Positions 7,309 through 15,871 of a stretch of 64,000 nt of DNA are shown here, piece after piece (the first letter of the stretch is position 1; the number at the start of each line of letters is the position of its first letter). The translations under genes and the position numbers were made by a program. This DNA is from Alkalimonas delamerensis (lineage in GTDB: Bacteria > Pseudomonadota > Gammaproteobacteria > Enterobacterales > Alteromonadaceae): NCBI RefSeq assembly GCF_030717955.1, contig NZ_JAUZVY010000007.1:183371-247370 (forward strand), written 5' to 3'. Below the pieces are notes generated by a model. That model saw nothing but the letters and a program-made list of their open reading frames with translations, ran no database searches and was not told the DNA's origin.

Positions 7309-9375
7309 ATGGTTCCTTTCTTCTCCGGCCGCCTGACGGCGGTTCTGACTTTATCGGCCAGCCTGCTGTGGACTGGCCTGGCCCAGGCCGAGGCGCCAAG
7401 ACCCCTGACGCCTGAAGACCTGTGGGCGGTACAACGGCCATCGGCACCGGTGATGGCGCCGGATGGTAAAAGTGCGCTGTACGGTGTGAGCAGCTACAGC
7501 ATGGAAACCGACCGCGGCACCACAGCCCTGCATTGGCTGAACCTGCAAACTGGCCAAAGCCAACAGCTGACCTTTCCGGCCAGTGGCAGCGACAGCGGGG
7601 CGGTGTGGCGGCCCGATGGCAGCAAGATTGCCTTTGTGTCGCGCCGTCAGGCCGAGCGCAACCAGATTTTTGTGATGCGGATGGATGGTGGTGAGCCACG
7701 CCAGCTGACCGATTTGCCGGTAGCGGTGTCGGCCGTGCAGTGGATGCCGGATGGCCAGAGCCTGGTGTTTATGGCCCAGGTGCCAGCCGACTTTGACGGC
7801 GACTTTGCTGCATTGAAAGAGCAGCAAGCTGAAAAGGCCAAATCCAAAGTCTCGGCCTTTGTCACCGAAAACCGTTTGTACCGGCATTGGGATCGCTTCT
7901 TAGAGCAAGATGCGTATCCGCGGCTGTTTCGGGTGCAACTGGCCAGCGGCGATGTCACTGAGCTGACACCGGGTTGGCAGCGGTATTTCAACATTGGCGG
8001 TGGCATCAGCTACGACATCTCGCCCGATGGCCGGCAAATTGCGCTGACGGCCAATACCACCGAGCCCCCTTTTGATGACTTTAAAGCCGATGTGCTGTTG
8101 CTGCAAACCGATGGCAGTGGCAGCTACGTTAATCTGAGCGCGGACAATACCGGTCGCGACATCAATCCGGTGTTTAGCCCGGATGGTCGCTACCTGCTGT
8201 GGGGCCGCAGCTTGCGCACGGATTTCTACGCCGATCAGATCAATTTAGTGCAATACGACTTGCGCAACGGCCAGAGCCGCATTTTGACCCAGGATTTTGA
8301 TCTTACTCCGGTCAACTGGCAGTATTCGCGCAATGGCCGGCAGATCTTCTTCCAGGCCGATGACAGGGCCATGACCTCCCTGTTTGCCATGCCGGCGCGA
8401 GGCGGTGCCATTCGTGAGGTGCTGCGAGGCGGTACCAATACTGGCCTGGCTGAGACCGCCGATGGCCGCTTGCTGTTTGTGCATCACGGCCTGACCCAGA
8501 TGCCGGAGCTGTTCAGTGTGCGGGTAAACGGCCGTGACCGCCGCCAGATCACTCAGCTGAATCAGGCGCTGCAAGACAGCATCGACTGGGGCAAGGTCGA
8601 GAATGTGACCTACGCTGGCGCCAACGATGCCCCGGTGCAGATGTTTGTGGTTTATCCGCCGAACTTTGATGCCAGCAAAAAGTGGCCAGTCTTAAACCTG
8701 CTGCACGGTGGCCCGCACGGCTTCTTTGGTGATACCTTTCATTTTCGCTGGAACGCTCAGGTGTTTGCCGCTGCCGGTTACATCACCATTCTGCCTAATT
8801 TCCATGGCTCCACCAGCTTTGGCCAGGACTTTGCCATTTCGATTCATGGCGATCACCCAACCAAGCCTTTTATCGACTCGGAGCGGGCCGTCGACTTTAT
8901 GCTGCAGCGTCCCTATGTCGACGGCAATCGGCTGGCAGCAGCCGGCGGCAGCTACGGTGGCTACCTGGTGAGCTGGATAGCCGGCCATACCGACCGTTAT
9001 CAGGCGCTGATTAACCACGCCGGGGTCTACAACCTGAAAGGTCAGTTTGCCTCCGATACCACAGCGCACCGGGTGCATGCCTATGGCGGAGCGCCCTGGG
9101 ATGGCATGGAGAACGTGCTGCGTTTTAGCCCTTCGATGCATGCCGCCAACTTTAAAACCCCAATGCTGATCATCCACGGTGAGCTGGATTACCGGGTGCC
9201 GGTGACCCAGGGTTTTGAAATCTATGGTGTCTACAAAGGCATGGGGCTGGATGCGCGGCTGGTGTACTTCCCGGATGAAAATCACTGGATCTTAAAGCCG
9301 AACAACTCGGTGTTCTGGTTCAATGAATTCACCGGCTGGCTGGACCGCTACTTAGGCCCAGGCCCGAAAGAGTAA
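7309..9375 (+). CDS. Secreted S9 family peptidase (prolyl oligopeptidase / acylaminoacyl-peptidase type)
   Basis: A 688-residue serine peptidase with a signal peptide ending near GLAQA, so periplasmic or secreted. Residues about 40-420 form a seven-bladed WD40/PD40-like propeller, with repeated SPDGR / RPDGS / MPDGQ turns. Residues 440-680 form the alpha/beta hydrolase domain. The catalytic triad can be read as Ser548 in GGSYGGY, Asp627 in GELDYRVP and His659 in DENHW; LLHGGPHG supplies the oxyanion-hole region. The family cleaves short peptides after proline or releases acylated amino acids. The ATG at 7309 has GAGG eight bases upstream. The gene stands alone between two terminators. Confidence 0.94.
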   Translation: MVPFFSGRLTAVLTLSASLLWTGLAQAEAPRPLTPEDLWAVQRPSAPVMAPDGKSALYGVSSYSMETDRGTTALHWLNLQTGQSQQLTFPASGSDSGAVWRPDGSKIAFVSRRQAERNQIFVMRMDGGEPRQLTDLPVAVSAVQWMPDGQSLVFMAQVPADFDGDFAALKEQQAEKAKSKVSAFVTENRLYRHWDRFLEQDAYPRLFRVQLASGDVTELTPGWQRYFNIGGGISYDISPDGRQIALTANTTEPPFDDFKADVLLLQTDGSGSYVNLSADNTGRDINPVFSPDGRYLLWGRSLRTDFYADQINLVQYDLRNGQSRILTQDFDLTPVNWQYSRNGRQIFFQADDRAMTSLFAMPARGGAIREVLRGGTNTGLAETADGRLLFVHHGLTQMPELFSVRVNGRDRRQITQLNQALQDSIDWGKVENVTYAGANDAPVQMFVVYPPNFDASKKWPVLNLLHGGPHGFFGDTFHFRWNAQVFAAAGYITILPNFHGSTSFGQDFAISIHGDHPTKPFIDSERAVDFMLQRPYVDGNRLAAAGGSYGGYLVSWIAGHTDRYQALINHAGVYNLKGQFASDTTAHRVHAYGGAPWDGMENVLRFSPSMHAANFKTPMLIIHGELDYRVPVTQGFEIYGVYKGMGLDARLVYFPDENHWILKPNNSVFWFNEFTGWLDRYLGPGPKE

Positions 9376-9402
9376 GCTTCGCGCATTAAAAAATGCATAA
9401 AA

Positions 9403-9434
9403 AAGCCCCGCCAGTGACCTGGCGGGGCTTTTTT
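9403..9434. terminator. Bidirectional rho-independent terminator
   Basis: Perfect 12-bp stem AAGCCCCGCCAG/CTGGCGGGGCTT (9403-9414 and 9419-9430) with a 4-base loop. A T run follows on the + strand, and an A run on the left serves as the T run for the - strand. It separates the convergent S9 peptidase and katG genes. Confidence 0.93.
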
Positions 9435-9444
9435 TAGCTTGGTG

Positions 9445-11631
9445 CTATTTCAGATCAAAGCGATCGTTGTTCATCACCTTGACCCAGGCGTTGACAAAGT
9501 CCTGCACAAACTTGGCTTTGTTGTCGTCCTGAGCATAGACCTCGGCGTAAGACCGCAGGATGGAGTTGGAACCAAACACCAGGTCGACCCGGGTTGCCGT
9601 CCACTTGGTGGCACCGGTTTTACGCTCGACAATGTTGTACTGGTTCTTGCCGGTTGGCTCCCACTTATAGCTCATGTCGGTCAGGTTGACAAAGAAGTCA
9701 TTGCTCAGCACGCCGACTTTGTCGGTAAAGACACCATGCTTGCTGCCGCCATGGTTGGTACCCAGCACCCGCATACCACCCAGCAGCACCGTCATTTCCG
9801 GTGCAGACAGGCCCATCAATTGGGCACGGTCCAGCATCATTTCTTCCGGCTGCACGCTGTAATCGGCTTTCAGCCAGTTGCGGAAGGCATCGTGCAAGGG
9901 CTCCAGCACCTCAAACGACTCGGCATCGGTCATCTCCTGCGTGGCATCGCCACGGCCCGGTGCGAAGGGTACTGTGATGTCGACACCTGCGTCTTTGGCC
10001 GCTTTTTCCACTGCCGCACTGCCACCCAGTACAATCAAGTCGGCCATACTGACTTTTTTACTCAGCGAGGCCTGAATGGCTTGCAGTACCTTCAGCACTT
10101 TTTGCAGCCGCTCTGGTTCGTTGCCGGCCCAGTCTTTTTGCGGCGCCAACCGGATACGGGCACCATTGGCGCCGCCGCGGTAATCAGAACCCCGGAAGGT
10201 ACGGGCGCTGTCCCAGGCGGTCGCCACCAGCTCGGACACCGACAAGCCACTGGCCAGTACTTTGGCTTTCAGCTCGCTGATTTCGGCTTCGGTCAGGGTA
10301 TAATCGGCTTTGGGCACCGGATCTTGCCAAATCAAATCTTCTTTTGGCACATCCGGCCCTAAATAACGGCTTTTCGGTCCCAGATCGCGGTGGGTCAGCT
10401 TGAACCAGGCGCGGCGGAAGGTCTCGGCAAAGTACTCCGGATCCTTGTAGAAACGCTCGGAGATTTTGCGGTAGTCCGGGTCCATCTTCATTGCCATGTC
10501 GGCATCGGTCATGATGGGGTTATGGCGAATGGATGGATCTTCCGCGTCCGGCACCTTGTGCTCTTCTTTAATGTTGACCGGCTCCCACTGCCAGGCACCG
10601 GCCGGGCTCTTTTTCAGCTCCCAGTCGTAGTTTAGCAGCAGCTCAAAGTAGCCGTTGTCCCATTGCGTTGGGTTGCTGGTCCAGGCGCCTTCCAGGCCGC
10701 TGGTGACGGCATCGCGGCCAACACCGCGGGTTTTGTGGTTCATCCAGCCAAAACCTTGCTCGTGAAGTTCAGCGCCCTCAGGTGCCGGGCCTAAGTTGGC
10801 CGCATCGCCATTGCCGTGTGCTTTACCGACGGTATGGCCACCGGCGGTCAGGGCCACGGTTTCTTCATCGTTCATTGCCATGCGCTGGAAGGTGACCCGT
10901 ACGTCGTGTGCGGTTTTCAGAGGGTCTGGCTTGCCATCCACCCCTTCCGGGTTGACGTAAATCAGGCCCATCATTACGGCAGCCAGAGGGTTTTCTAAGT
11001 CGCGCTCACCAGAATAACGGCTGCCTTCGCTGCCGGATGGTGCCAGCCATTCTTTTTCTGAACCCCAGTAGGTGTCTTTTTCCGGGTGCCAGATGTCTTT
11101 GCGACCACCGCCAAAGCCAAAGGTTTTTAAACCCATGGATTCATAAGCCATGTTGCCGGCCAGAATCATCAGATCGGCCCAGGACAGCTTGTTGCCGTAT
11201 TTTTTCTTAATGGGCCACAGCAAACGGCGGGCCTTGTCCAGGTTGCCGTTATCCGGCCAGCTGTTTAACGGCGCAAAGCGCAGGTTGCCGGTGCCAGCAC
11301 CACCCCGGCCATCGGCAATCCGGTAACTGCCCGCGCTGTGCCAGGCCATGCGGATAAACAAGCCACCGTAGTGGCCCCAGTCGGCTGGCCACCAGTCCTG
11401 GCTATCGGTCATCAGGGCTTTGAGATCGGTTTTTACCGCTTCGAGATCGAGCGATTTAAAGGCTTCGGCGTAGTTAAAGTCGTTGCCGAGAGGGTCGGTT
11501 TTGCTGTCGTGCTGGTGCAAAATATCGAGGTTGAGGGCTTTGGGCCACCAGCTCATTACATTGTCGGTGGCAGCGGTGTTGGCGCCGTGCATCACCGGGC
11601 ATTTGCCGGTGCTTTGATTACTCTTGTCCAT
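9445..11631 (-). CDS. katG: Catalase-peroxidase
   Basis: Bifunctional haem enzyme that removes hydrogen peroxide. At 728 residues it has the normal two-domain length. Distal active-site residues R94, W97 and H98 lie in FIRMAWHSAG, and the proximal haem ligand is H266 in GGHTVGKAHG. The residues of the covalent Trp-Tyr-Met adduct needed for catalase activity are W97, Y225 (LIYVNPEG) and M251. There is no signal peptide, so it is cytoplasmic. The start ATG at 11631 has AAGGAGTG eight bases upstream. It is monocistronic and ends at a bidirectional terminator. OxyR control is usual for katG, but a full OxyR site was not recognised. Confidence 0.98.
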   Translation of the reverse strand: MDKSNQSTGKCPVMHGANTAATDNVMSWWPKALNLDILHQHDSKTDPLGNDFNYAEAFKSLDLEAVKTDLKALMTDSQDWWPADWGHYGGLFIRMAWHSAGSYRIADGRGGAGTGNLRFAPLNSWPDNGNLDKARRLLWPIKKKYGNKLSWADLMILAGNMAYESMGLKTFGFGGGRKDIWHPEKDTYWGSEKEWLAPSGSEGSRYSGERDLENPLAAVMMGLIYVNPEGVDGKPDPLKTAHDVRVTFQRMAMNDEETVALTAGGHTVGKAHGNGDAANLGPAPEGAELHEQGFGWMNHKTRGVGRDAVTSGLEGAWTSNPTQWDNGYFELLLNYDWELKKSPAGAWQWEPVNIKEEHKVPDAEDPSIRHNPIMTDADMAMKMDPDYRKISERFYKDPEYFAETFRRAWFKLTHRDLGPKSRYLGPDVPKEDLIWQDPVPKADYTLTEAEISELKAKVLASGLSVSELVATAWDSARTFRGSDYRGGANGARIRLAPQKDWAGNEPERLQKVLKVLQAIQASLSKKVSMADLIVLGGSAAVEKAAKDAGVDITVPFAPGRGDATQEMTDAESFEVLEPLHDAFRNWLKADYSVQPEEMMLDRAQLMGLSAPEMTVLLGGMRVLGTNHGGSKHGVFTDKVGVLSNDFFVNLTDMSYKWEPTGKNQYNIVERKTGATKWTATRVDLVFGSNSILRSYAEVYAQDDNKAKFVQDFVNAWVKVMNNDRFDLK

Positions 11632-11958
11632 GCATCACTCCTTGTTCAGGTTGGTTTTACTGAGCGTACTGCAGGTACTCACGCTTTAGCTGTATCAACT
11701 ATAGACAGCAAACCACTGTGTCGAAAGTAAATTTTCCTGAATAGGGTAATCGCTTTTTTTGATGACAAGCTGGGCTTTTAATTGTGTACGCTCGTGAGAC
11801 AGGATGCTGTAGTTGTTCATTGTCACCAAAAAAAAGCCAAAGCCGCTCAGTGGGCGTATACCTGACAATAACTGCTACACTTAAGCGTGATCTGAAACAG
11901 GATAACGAACTGATGTTCGGTTATACTGAAGGTAAGCCAACCGCATTTTGGAGCCCCT
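11632..11958. promoter_or_regulatory. Divergent katG / cheV intergenic region
   Basis: 327 bp without a credible gene; a frame at 11784-12074 overlaps the start of cheV and is not protein-like. On the - strand, TATAGT (11698-11703) is a possible -10 for katG. On the + strand, TATACT (11922-11927) is a possible -10 for cheV, about 30 bp before its ATG. The -35 elements are poor for both. A short inverted repeat CGAAC-TGAT-GTTCG overlaps the cheV promoter area. No sigma-28 flagellar promoter was recognised. Confidence 0.4.
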
Positions 11959-12888
11959 ATGAGCAAATTTATGGCCTCGGTCGATCAGCGAACCAACCTG
12001 GTTGGCCAGAACCGTTTGGAATTACTGATTTTTCGGTTAAATGGCGCTCAGCCTTATGGCATCAACGTGTTTAAAGTACGGGAAGTGTTGCAGTGCCCTG
12101 AGTTAACGGAAATGCCCGGTGCTTCGCCCCATGTGCGCGGTATTGCCCATCTTCGTGGTGAAGCCATCACTGTGATTGATCTAAGCCAGGCCACCGGTGG
12201 CAAAGGCATTCAGGATTTGAAAAAGGCCTTTATTCTGGTAACCGAATACAACCGCACCACCCAGGGCTTCCTGGTGGGGGGCGTGGACCGCATCGTCAAC
12301 ATCAATTGGGAGCAGATCAGCCCACCACCGAAAGGCTCAGGTGCCAATCATTACCTGACGGCGGTGACCAAAGTGGATGACCGTTTGGTGCAGGTGCTGG
12401 ATGTCGAAAAAGTCTTTGCTGAAATTTCCCCACCGGATGAAGAAGTCAGCGAGAGCCTGAAAAAAGAAGCAGCTCAGATGAATCTGGCAGATATGATTGT
12501 GCTTGTTGCTGATGATTCTGCGGTCGCTCGGGGCCAGGTCAAGCGTGCGCTCACCTCGATTGGGGTGAACATTGAGCTGGTTAACGATGGCAAGCAAGCC
12601 CTGCAGTGGTTGAAGAAAAAAGCCGAAGAGCTCGGTGGTGATATTTCCAAGAAAGTGCCACTGCTGATTTCAGACATTGAAATGCCGGAGATGGATGGTT
12701 ATACCTTAACGGCGCAAGTGAAAGCGGACCCTGATTTGGCCAGAATGCATGTGGTGCTGCACTCGTCTTTAAGCGGTGTTTTCAACGAAGCCATGGTGAA
12801 AAAAGTCGGTGCCGATCAGTTTATTGCCAAATTCCACCCGGATGAGCTGGCTGCCGCGGTGGAGCATTGGATGAAAGCGGATAATTGA
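11959..12888 (+). CDS. cheV: Chemotaxis coupling protein CheV
   Basis: A 309-residue CheW-receiver hybrid that couples chemoreceptors to CheA and is itself phosphorylated. The CheW domain spans about residues 15-160 (YGINVFKVREVL, RGIAHLRGEAITVIDL). The receiver spans about 178-300, with acidic pair DD in VLVADDSAVARGQ, phospho-acceptor Asp in LISDIEMPEMDGY, a Ser in VVLHSSLSG and Lys in IAKFHPDEL. Length and order match Vibrio/E. coli-relative CheV proteins. It stands alone, closed by a terminator. The chemotaxis core genes must lie elsewhere; another chemoreceptor is encoded at 19.2 kb. Confidence 0.96.
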   Translation: MSKFMASVDQRTNLVGQNRLELLIFRLNGAQPYGINVFKVREVLQCPELTEMPGASPHVRGIAHLRGEAITVIDLSQATGGKGIQDLKKAFILVTEYNRTTQGFLVGGVDRIVNINWEQISPPPKGSGANHYLTAVTKVDDRLVQVLDVEKVFAEISPPDEEVSESLKKEAAQMNLADMIVLVADDSAVARGQVKRALTSIGVNIELVNDGKQALQWLKKKAEELGGDISKKVPLLISDIEMPEMDGYTLTAQVKADPDLARMHVVLHSSLSGVFNEAMVKKVGADQFIAKFHPDELAAAVEHWMKADN

Positions 12889-12915
12889 CATCATAAAGAT
12901 AAGCTCAAGCAAAGA

Positions 12916-12942
12916 GGGGGCCTGACAGCCCCCTATTTTTTT
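12916..12942 (+). terminator. Rho-independent terminator after cheV
   Basis: GGGGGC (12916-12921) pairs with GCCCCC (12928-12933) across a 6-base loop, followed by TATTTTTTT. The stop codon of the convergent HD-GYP gene lies at its right edge, so the two transcripts share this element. Confidence 0.88.
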
Positions 12943-14186
12943 CCCTGAACATGGTAACTGATTTGAGCGCAAGGGTTCAGGTATTCCAGCACCTGGCTGG
13001 GTACTTGCTGAGGTTTCAATACTTTGTCGATGGCGATATCGCCGTCTGCCAATGACAGTACCGGCGCTTCCAGTCTTGGGATATCGGGTTCATACACCAT
13101 AATATCCGGCTGCAACAAGGCGTCGCTGTTGACGGTAATCACCATCCCAACCCGCTCATCGCTGAGTAGCACCAAAGTGCCAGGTGGGTAGACACCCATT
13201 TGTTTGATCAACAGCTTTAACTCGGTTTCCGGTAATTTTTCCCGCATTTTTTTGTACATGTACGACAGGGCGGTATGCGGCGAGCGTGTCGCCTGGCCTG
13301 GTCCTGGGTGGCAGAGGTTATCAAAGGTGTTCACCACCATCACAATGCGGGCCAAGGGGTCAATGGCATCGCCTTTTAAACCTTTGGGGAAGCCGCTGCC
13401 GTCCATGTACTCGTGATGCTGAAAGAGTACAGGAATGGCTTCGGGCGGAAAATCCCCCAGCTTTTCGGCCAGCTCAGCACCGTATTGGGTGTGCAGGTTC
13501 AGCAGGTTTTGCTCTGGCTGAGTGAGCGGTTCTTTTTTGCGCATGATCTGGCTTGGTAAGCGCAGCTTGCCGATATCGTGAAACAAGGCCGCAAAACCAA
13601 CCAAGCGAACCTGAGATTCGCTCAATCCGAGGTTTTTTGCCAACACCATGGCGATGGTGGAGACATTGAGCGCATGGTAGTAGAGGTTTTCCTGATCTTT
13701 TTGCGCTGTGGCGATCATGTGCATGGACAAGGCATCGGGCTTGACGATGTCTTCGGCCATTTTGGCGGCCAGCTCGGTTGCTTCTTCGATGGCGGTGACC
13801 GGCTGGCTGCTGAGCTTTTTCATCAGCGCATGCAGTTGGTTGAAGGATTGAGAGAAGGCCTTTTCCGTTTTCTGAATGCTGCGACGTCGTGCTTTTGAGG
13901 CTTCGATCCTGGCGGATTTTTGTTGCTGCAACTGGGCGCGGTATTCTGCGGCTTCATCAATTTGCTTGAGCACCTCATCGCCTGATGGGGGGGCGCTGGG
14001 TGCTGCCGCCAGGCTTTTTTCTGGGTAATGGTAAACAAAGTCCAGTTTCAGCGACTGAATGATCCGGATTTGATGAATGTTTTCAATGGTCAGTTTACTC
14101 GACATAAAAGGATGCTGCAGCCAGCTGAGGGGCAGCTTAATGGCATAGCCAATACGGAGTTTGGTCGGACTAATTTTCTCAGGCAC
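12933..14186 (-). CDS. HD-GYP domain phosphodiesterase-like protein
   Basis: A 417-residue protein with an N-terminal DUF3391-like region (about 1-130), a charged helical linker (QQQKSARIEASKARRRS), and an HD-GYP domain at about 165-330. Metal-binding motifs are present: HALNVS, HDIGKLRLP, HHEYMDGSGFP and the NTFDNL helix. The diagnostic HHExxDGxGYP is HHEYMDGSGFP here, with Phe for Tyr. The role is probably cyclic-di-GMP hydrolysis. The gene starts with GTG at 14186, supported by AGGAAAG upstream. An EAL-HDOD gene lies just upstream on the same strand (80 bp gap), suggesting a shared second-messenger theme. Confidence 0.88.
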   Translation of the reverse strand: MPEKISPTKLRIGYAIKLPLSWLQHPFMSSKLTIENIHQIRIIQSLKLDFVYHYPEKSLAAAPSAPPSGDEVLKQIDEAAEYRAQLQQQKSARIEASKARRRSIQKTEKAFSQSFNQLHALMKKLSSQPVTAIEEATELAAKMAEDIVKPDALSMHMIATAQKDQENLYYHALNVSTIAMVLAKNLGLSESQVRLVGFAALFHDIGKLRLPSQIMRKKEPLTQPEQNLLNLHTQYGAELAEKLGDFPPEAIPVLFQHHEYMDGSGFPKGLKGDAIDPLARIVMVVNTFDNLCHPGPGQATRSPHTALSYMYKKMREKLPETELKLLIKQMGVYPPGTLVLLSDERVGMVITVNSDALLQPDIMVYEPDIPRLEAPVLSLADGDIAIDKVLKPQQVPSQVLEYLNPCAQISYHVQGKK

Positions 14187-14265
14187 CTGTCTTTCCTGTT
14201 GATGTAAATCCAGATTTCAGAATTGCAAGTCTAGTACAGTCGCAGGTCCTTCGCTTTGCGCAGGA

Positions 14266-15495
14266 TCAGCGTTCAGGCTTCAGGATCTGTTGAGCCCAGT
14301 AGACGGCATCATGGTACAGCATCGCCAAATCTGCGTCGGTATGCAGCTGGCTGGCAAGGTGTTCGGCTTGCTGCCAGTTGGCAGCTTCATAAGCCTCAAT
14401 CAGGCATAAAAACTGGCCAAGTCGGCCCTGTCGCTCTTCCAATGCCAGCCGAATGCTGTCGGGCAGCGGCAATTGACTCAACACCTGCGTCATTGGCATT
14501 TCGACCAACTCATCGACCTTGGAAAAAAGTCCGGTTAAAAAAGCCGTAGGTGGATCTTTGGGTTCGTTGCAGAAGCGGGCCAGTTCATCGCAGTAGCGTG
14601 CGCGTACCAGCGAGGTGATGATACGTGCATCATCCTCTCCAGAAGCCAGGTTGGACAAGGCCAACAAGGCAATAAACTTTTTCAGCTCGGCTTCGCCCAT
14701 ATACACCATGGCCAGTTTCAGGGATTCGATGCGCTGCTCTTTGGCGTAGGCGGAGTTGTTGATAAAGCGCAGCAGTCGAAATGACAACGCCACGTCACGT
14801 TCCACAATTTGGCTTAGCCGGTCAAAGTTGAGCTGCTCAGCACAGGATTCGCCAATCAGCTCCAGCAGGTTGAGTTTGTTGCTGCTTAGTTGACGGTGCT
14901 TCAGCATCTCAGGCCGGGCAAACAAATAGCCCTGAAACAGAGAGAAACCCAACAGTTTTAGCTTTTCAAACTGCTCAGCGGTTTCAACTTTTTCAGCCAG
15001 CAAAGTGACCGGGTGGTGCTTAATGCGCTGAATAAACTTGCTAATTTGCAACAGGTTAAATTGCTGAACATCGACTTTGATGTAGCGGGTGTAAGGTAAG
15101 AAAACATCCCACTTTGGATCAAAATCGTGATCATCCAGTGCCAACGCATAGCCCATGCCATGCAAGGCTTTGCAGGCTTGCAGCAGTTCCATGCTGATCG
15201 GTACTGTTTCGAGGACTTCAATGACGGTGGTTGCCGGGTCGATGGATGTTGGGAAGTGGTGGATCAGGGTTTCTGCAGAGAAATTGATAAAGGCCAGCTT
15301 GCCTGCAGCGATTTGCTCAACACCCACCATCAAATGATGCTCGGTGAGCAAACGTGAGGTGGCCATGTCGCCATCTACATTTGGAAAGCAGTTCTGCTCG
15401 CCATCACGAAACAGCAACTCATAACCATAAAGGGTCTTGTGTTCATCAAAAATGGGCTGACGTGCAATGTAAGCGTACAACGGCGAGCTCCTCAA
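14266..15495 (-). CDS. EAL-HDOD signalling protein (YuxH/CdgJ type)
   Basis: A 409-residue protein. Residues 1-200 are an EAL-like domain and residues 205-390 are an HDOD domain (RLSQIVERDVALSFRLLRFINN, LAMVYMGEAEL). The EAL motif reads YELLFRD and the DDFGTG loop reads LDDHDFDPK, so catalytic residues are altered. Members of this family, such as Vibrio CdgJ, act as regulators of motility and flagella, generally without clear phosphodiesterase activity. No membrane segments are seen. The stop is 80 bp before the HD-GYP gene, so co-transcription is possible. Confidence 0.88.
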   Translation of the reverse strand: MRSSPLYAYIARQPIFDEHKTLYGYELLFRDGEQNCFPNVDGDMATSRLLTEHHLMVGVEQIAAGKLAFINFSAETLIHHFPTSIDPATTVIEVLETVPISMELLQACKALHGMGYALALDDHDFDPKWDVFLPYTRYIKVDVQQFNLLQISKFIQRIKHHPVTLLAEKVETAEQFEKLKLLGFSLFQGYLFARPEMLKHRQLSSNKLNLLELIGESCAEQLNFDRLSQIVERDVALSFRLLRFINNSAYAKEQRIESLKLAMVYMGEAELKKFIALLALSNLASGEDDARIITSLVRARYCDELARFCNEPKDPPTAFLTGLFSKVDELVEMPMTQVLSQLPLPDSIRLALEERQGRLGQFLCLIEAYEAANWQQAEHLASQLHTDADLAMLYHDAVYWAQQILKPER

Positions 15496-15547
15496 ACTGC
15501 ATGGGCAATCTTTAGTGTAGCTGGTGCTAATGGATGCTCAAGCTGAA

Positions 15548-15859
15548 TTAGGGCTGGCGCAGCCAATTTTTTAGCAAACACCAACAATACAGGGTGATGC
15601 CGATACCAATGACCAGCAACACCAAGCGATCGGGCCAGGTTGCCACGTAACTTAGTTTTGAGTGAGTAAACCAAGGAGCGACTATCATGCCTGCCAGGCC
15701 TGCGCCAATTGCTATGAGCCATAGCAGGGTATGTGCTTTTCCTTGCCGCTGCCGTCCGAGCCATAGGCTGGCGACCAGGACCAGGATAAGCAGTACTATC
15801 AGCCACAGCCAGGGCTTGGCTGCGTACCACAGGATCATCAGAATACCATCCAGGCTCAT
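15548..15859 (-). CDS. Small membrane protein in the sulfide oxidoreductase operon (DUF5368-like)
   Basis: 103 residues with three hydrophobic segments: PWLWLIVLLILVLVASLWL, LLWLIAIGAGLAGMIV and DRLVLLVIGIGITLYCW. I recall the family as DUF5368, small inner-membrane proteins found beside sulfide-oxidising flavoproteins, but that name is from memory. An AAGGAGT ribosome site precedes the ATG at 15859. It begins 12 bp after the flavoprotein gene, so it is almost certainly the last gene of that operon. A possible role is a membrane anchor or quinone-side partner (inference). Confidence 0.72.
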   Translation of the reverse strand: MSLDGILMILWYAAKPWLWLIVLLILVLVASLWLGRQRQGKAHTLLWLIAIGAGLAGMIVAPWFTHSKLSYVATWPDRLVLLVIGIGITLYCWCLLKNWLRQP

Positions 15860-15871
15860 GCCATTTACTCC

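Noticed and set aside
9439..10362. 307-codon open frame on the + strand inside katG
   Set aside because: Antisense to a perfectly conserved katG; the product resembles no protein.
11784..12074. 96-codon frame before cheV
   Set aside because: Overlaps the first 115 bp of cheV in another frame and has no protein-like features.
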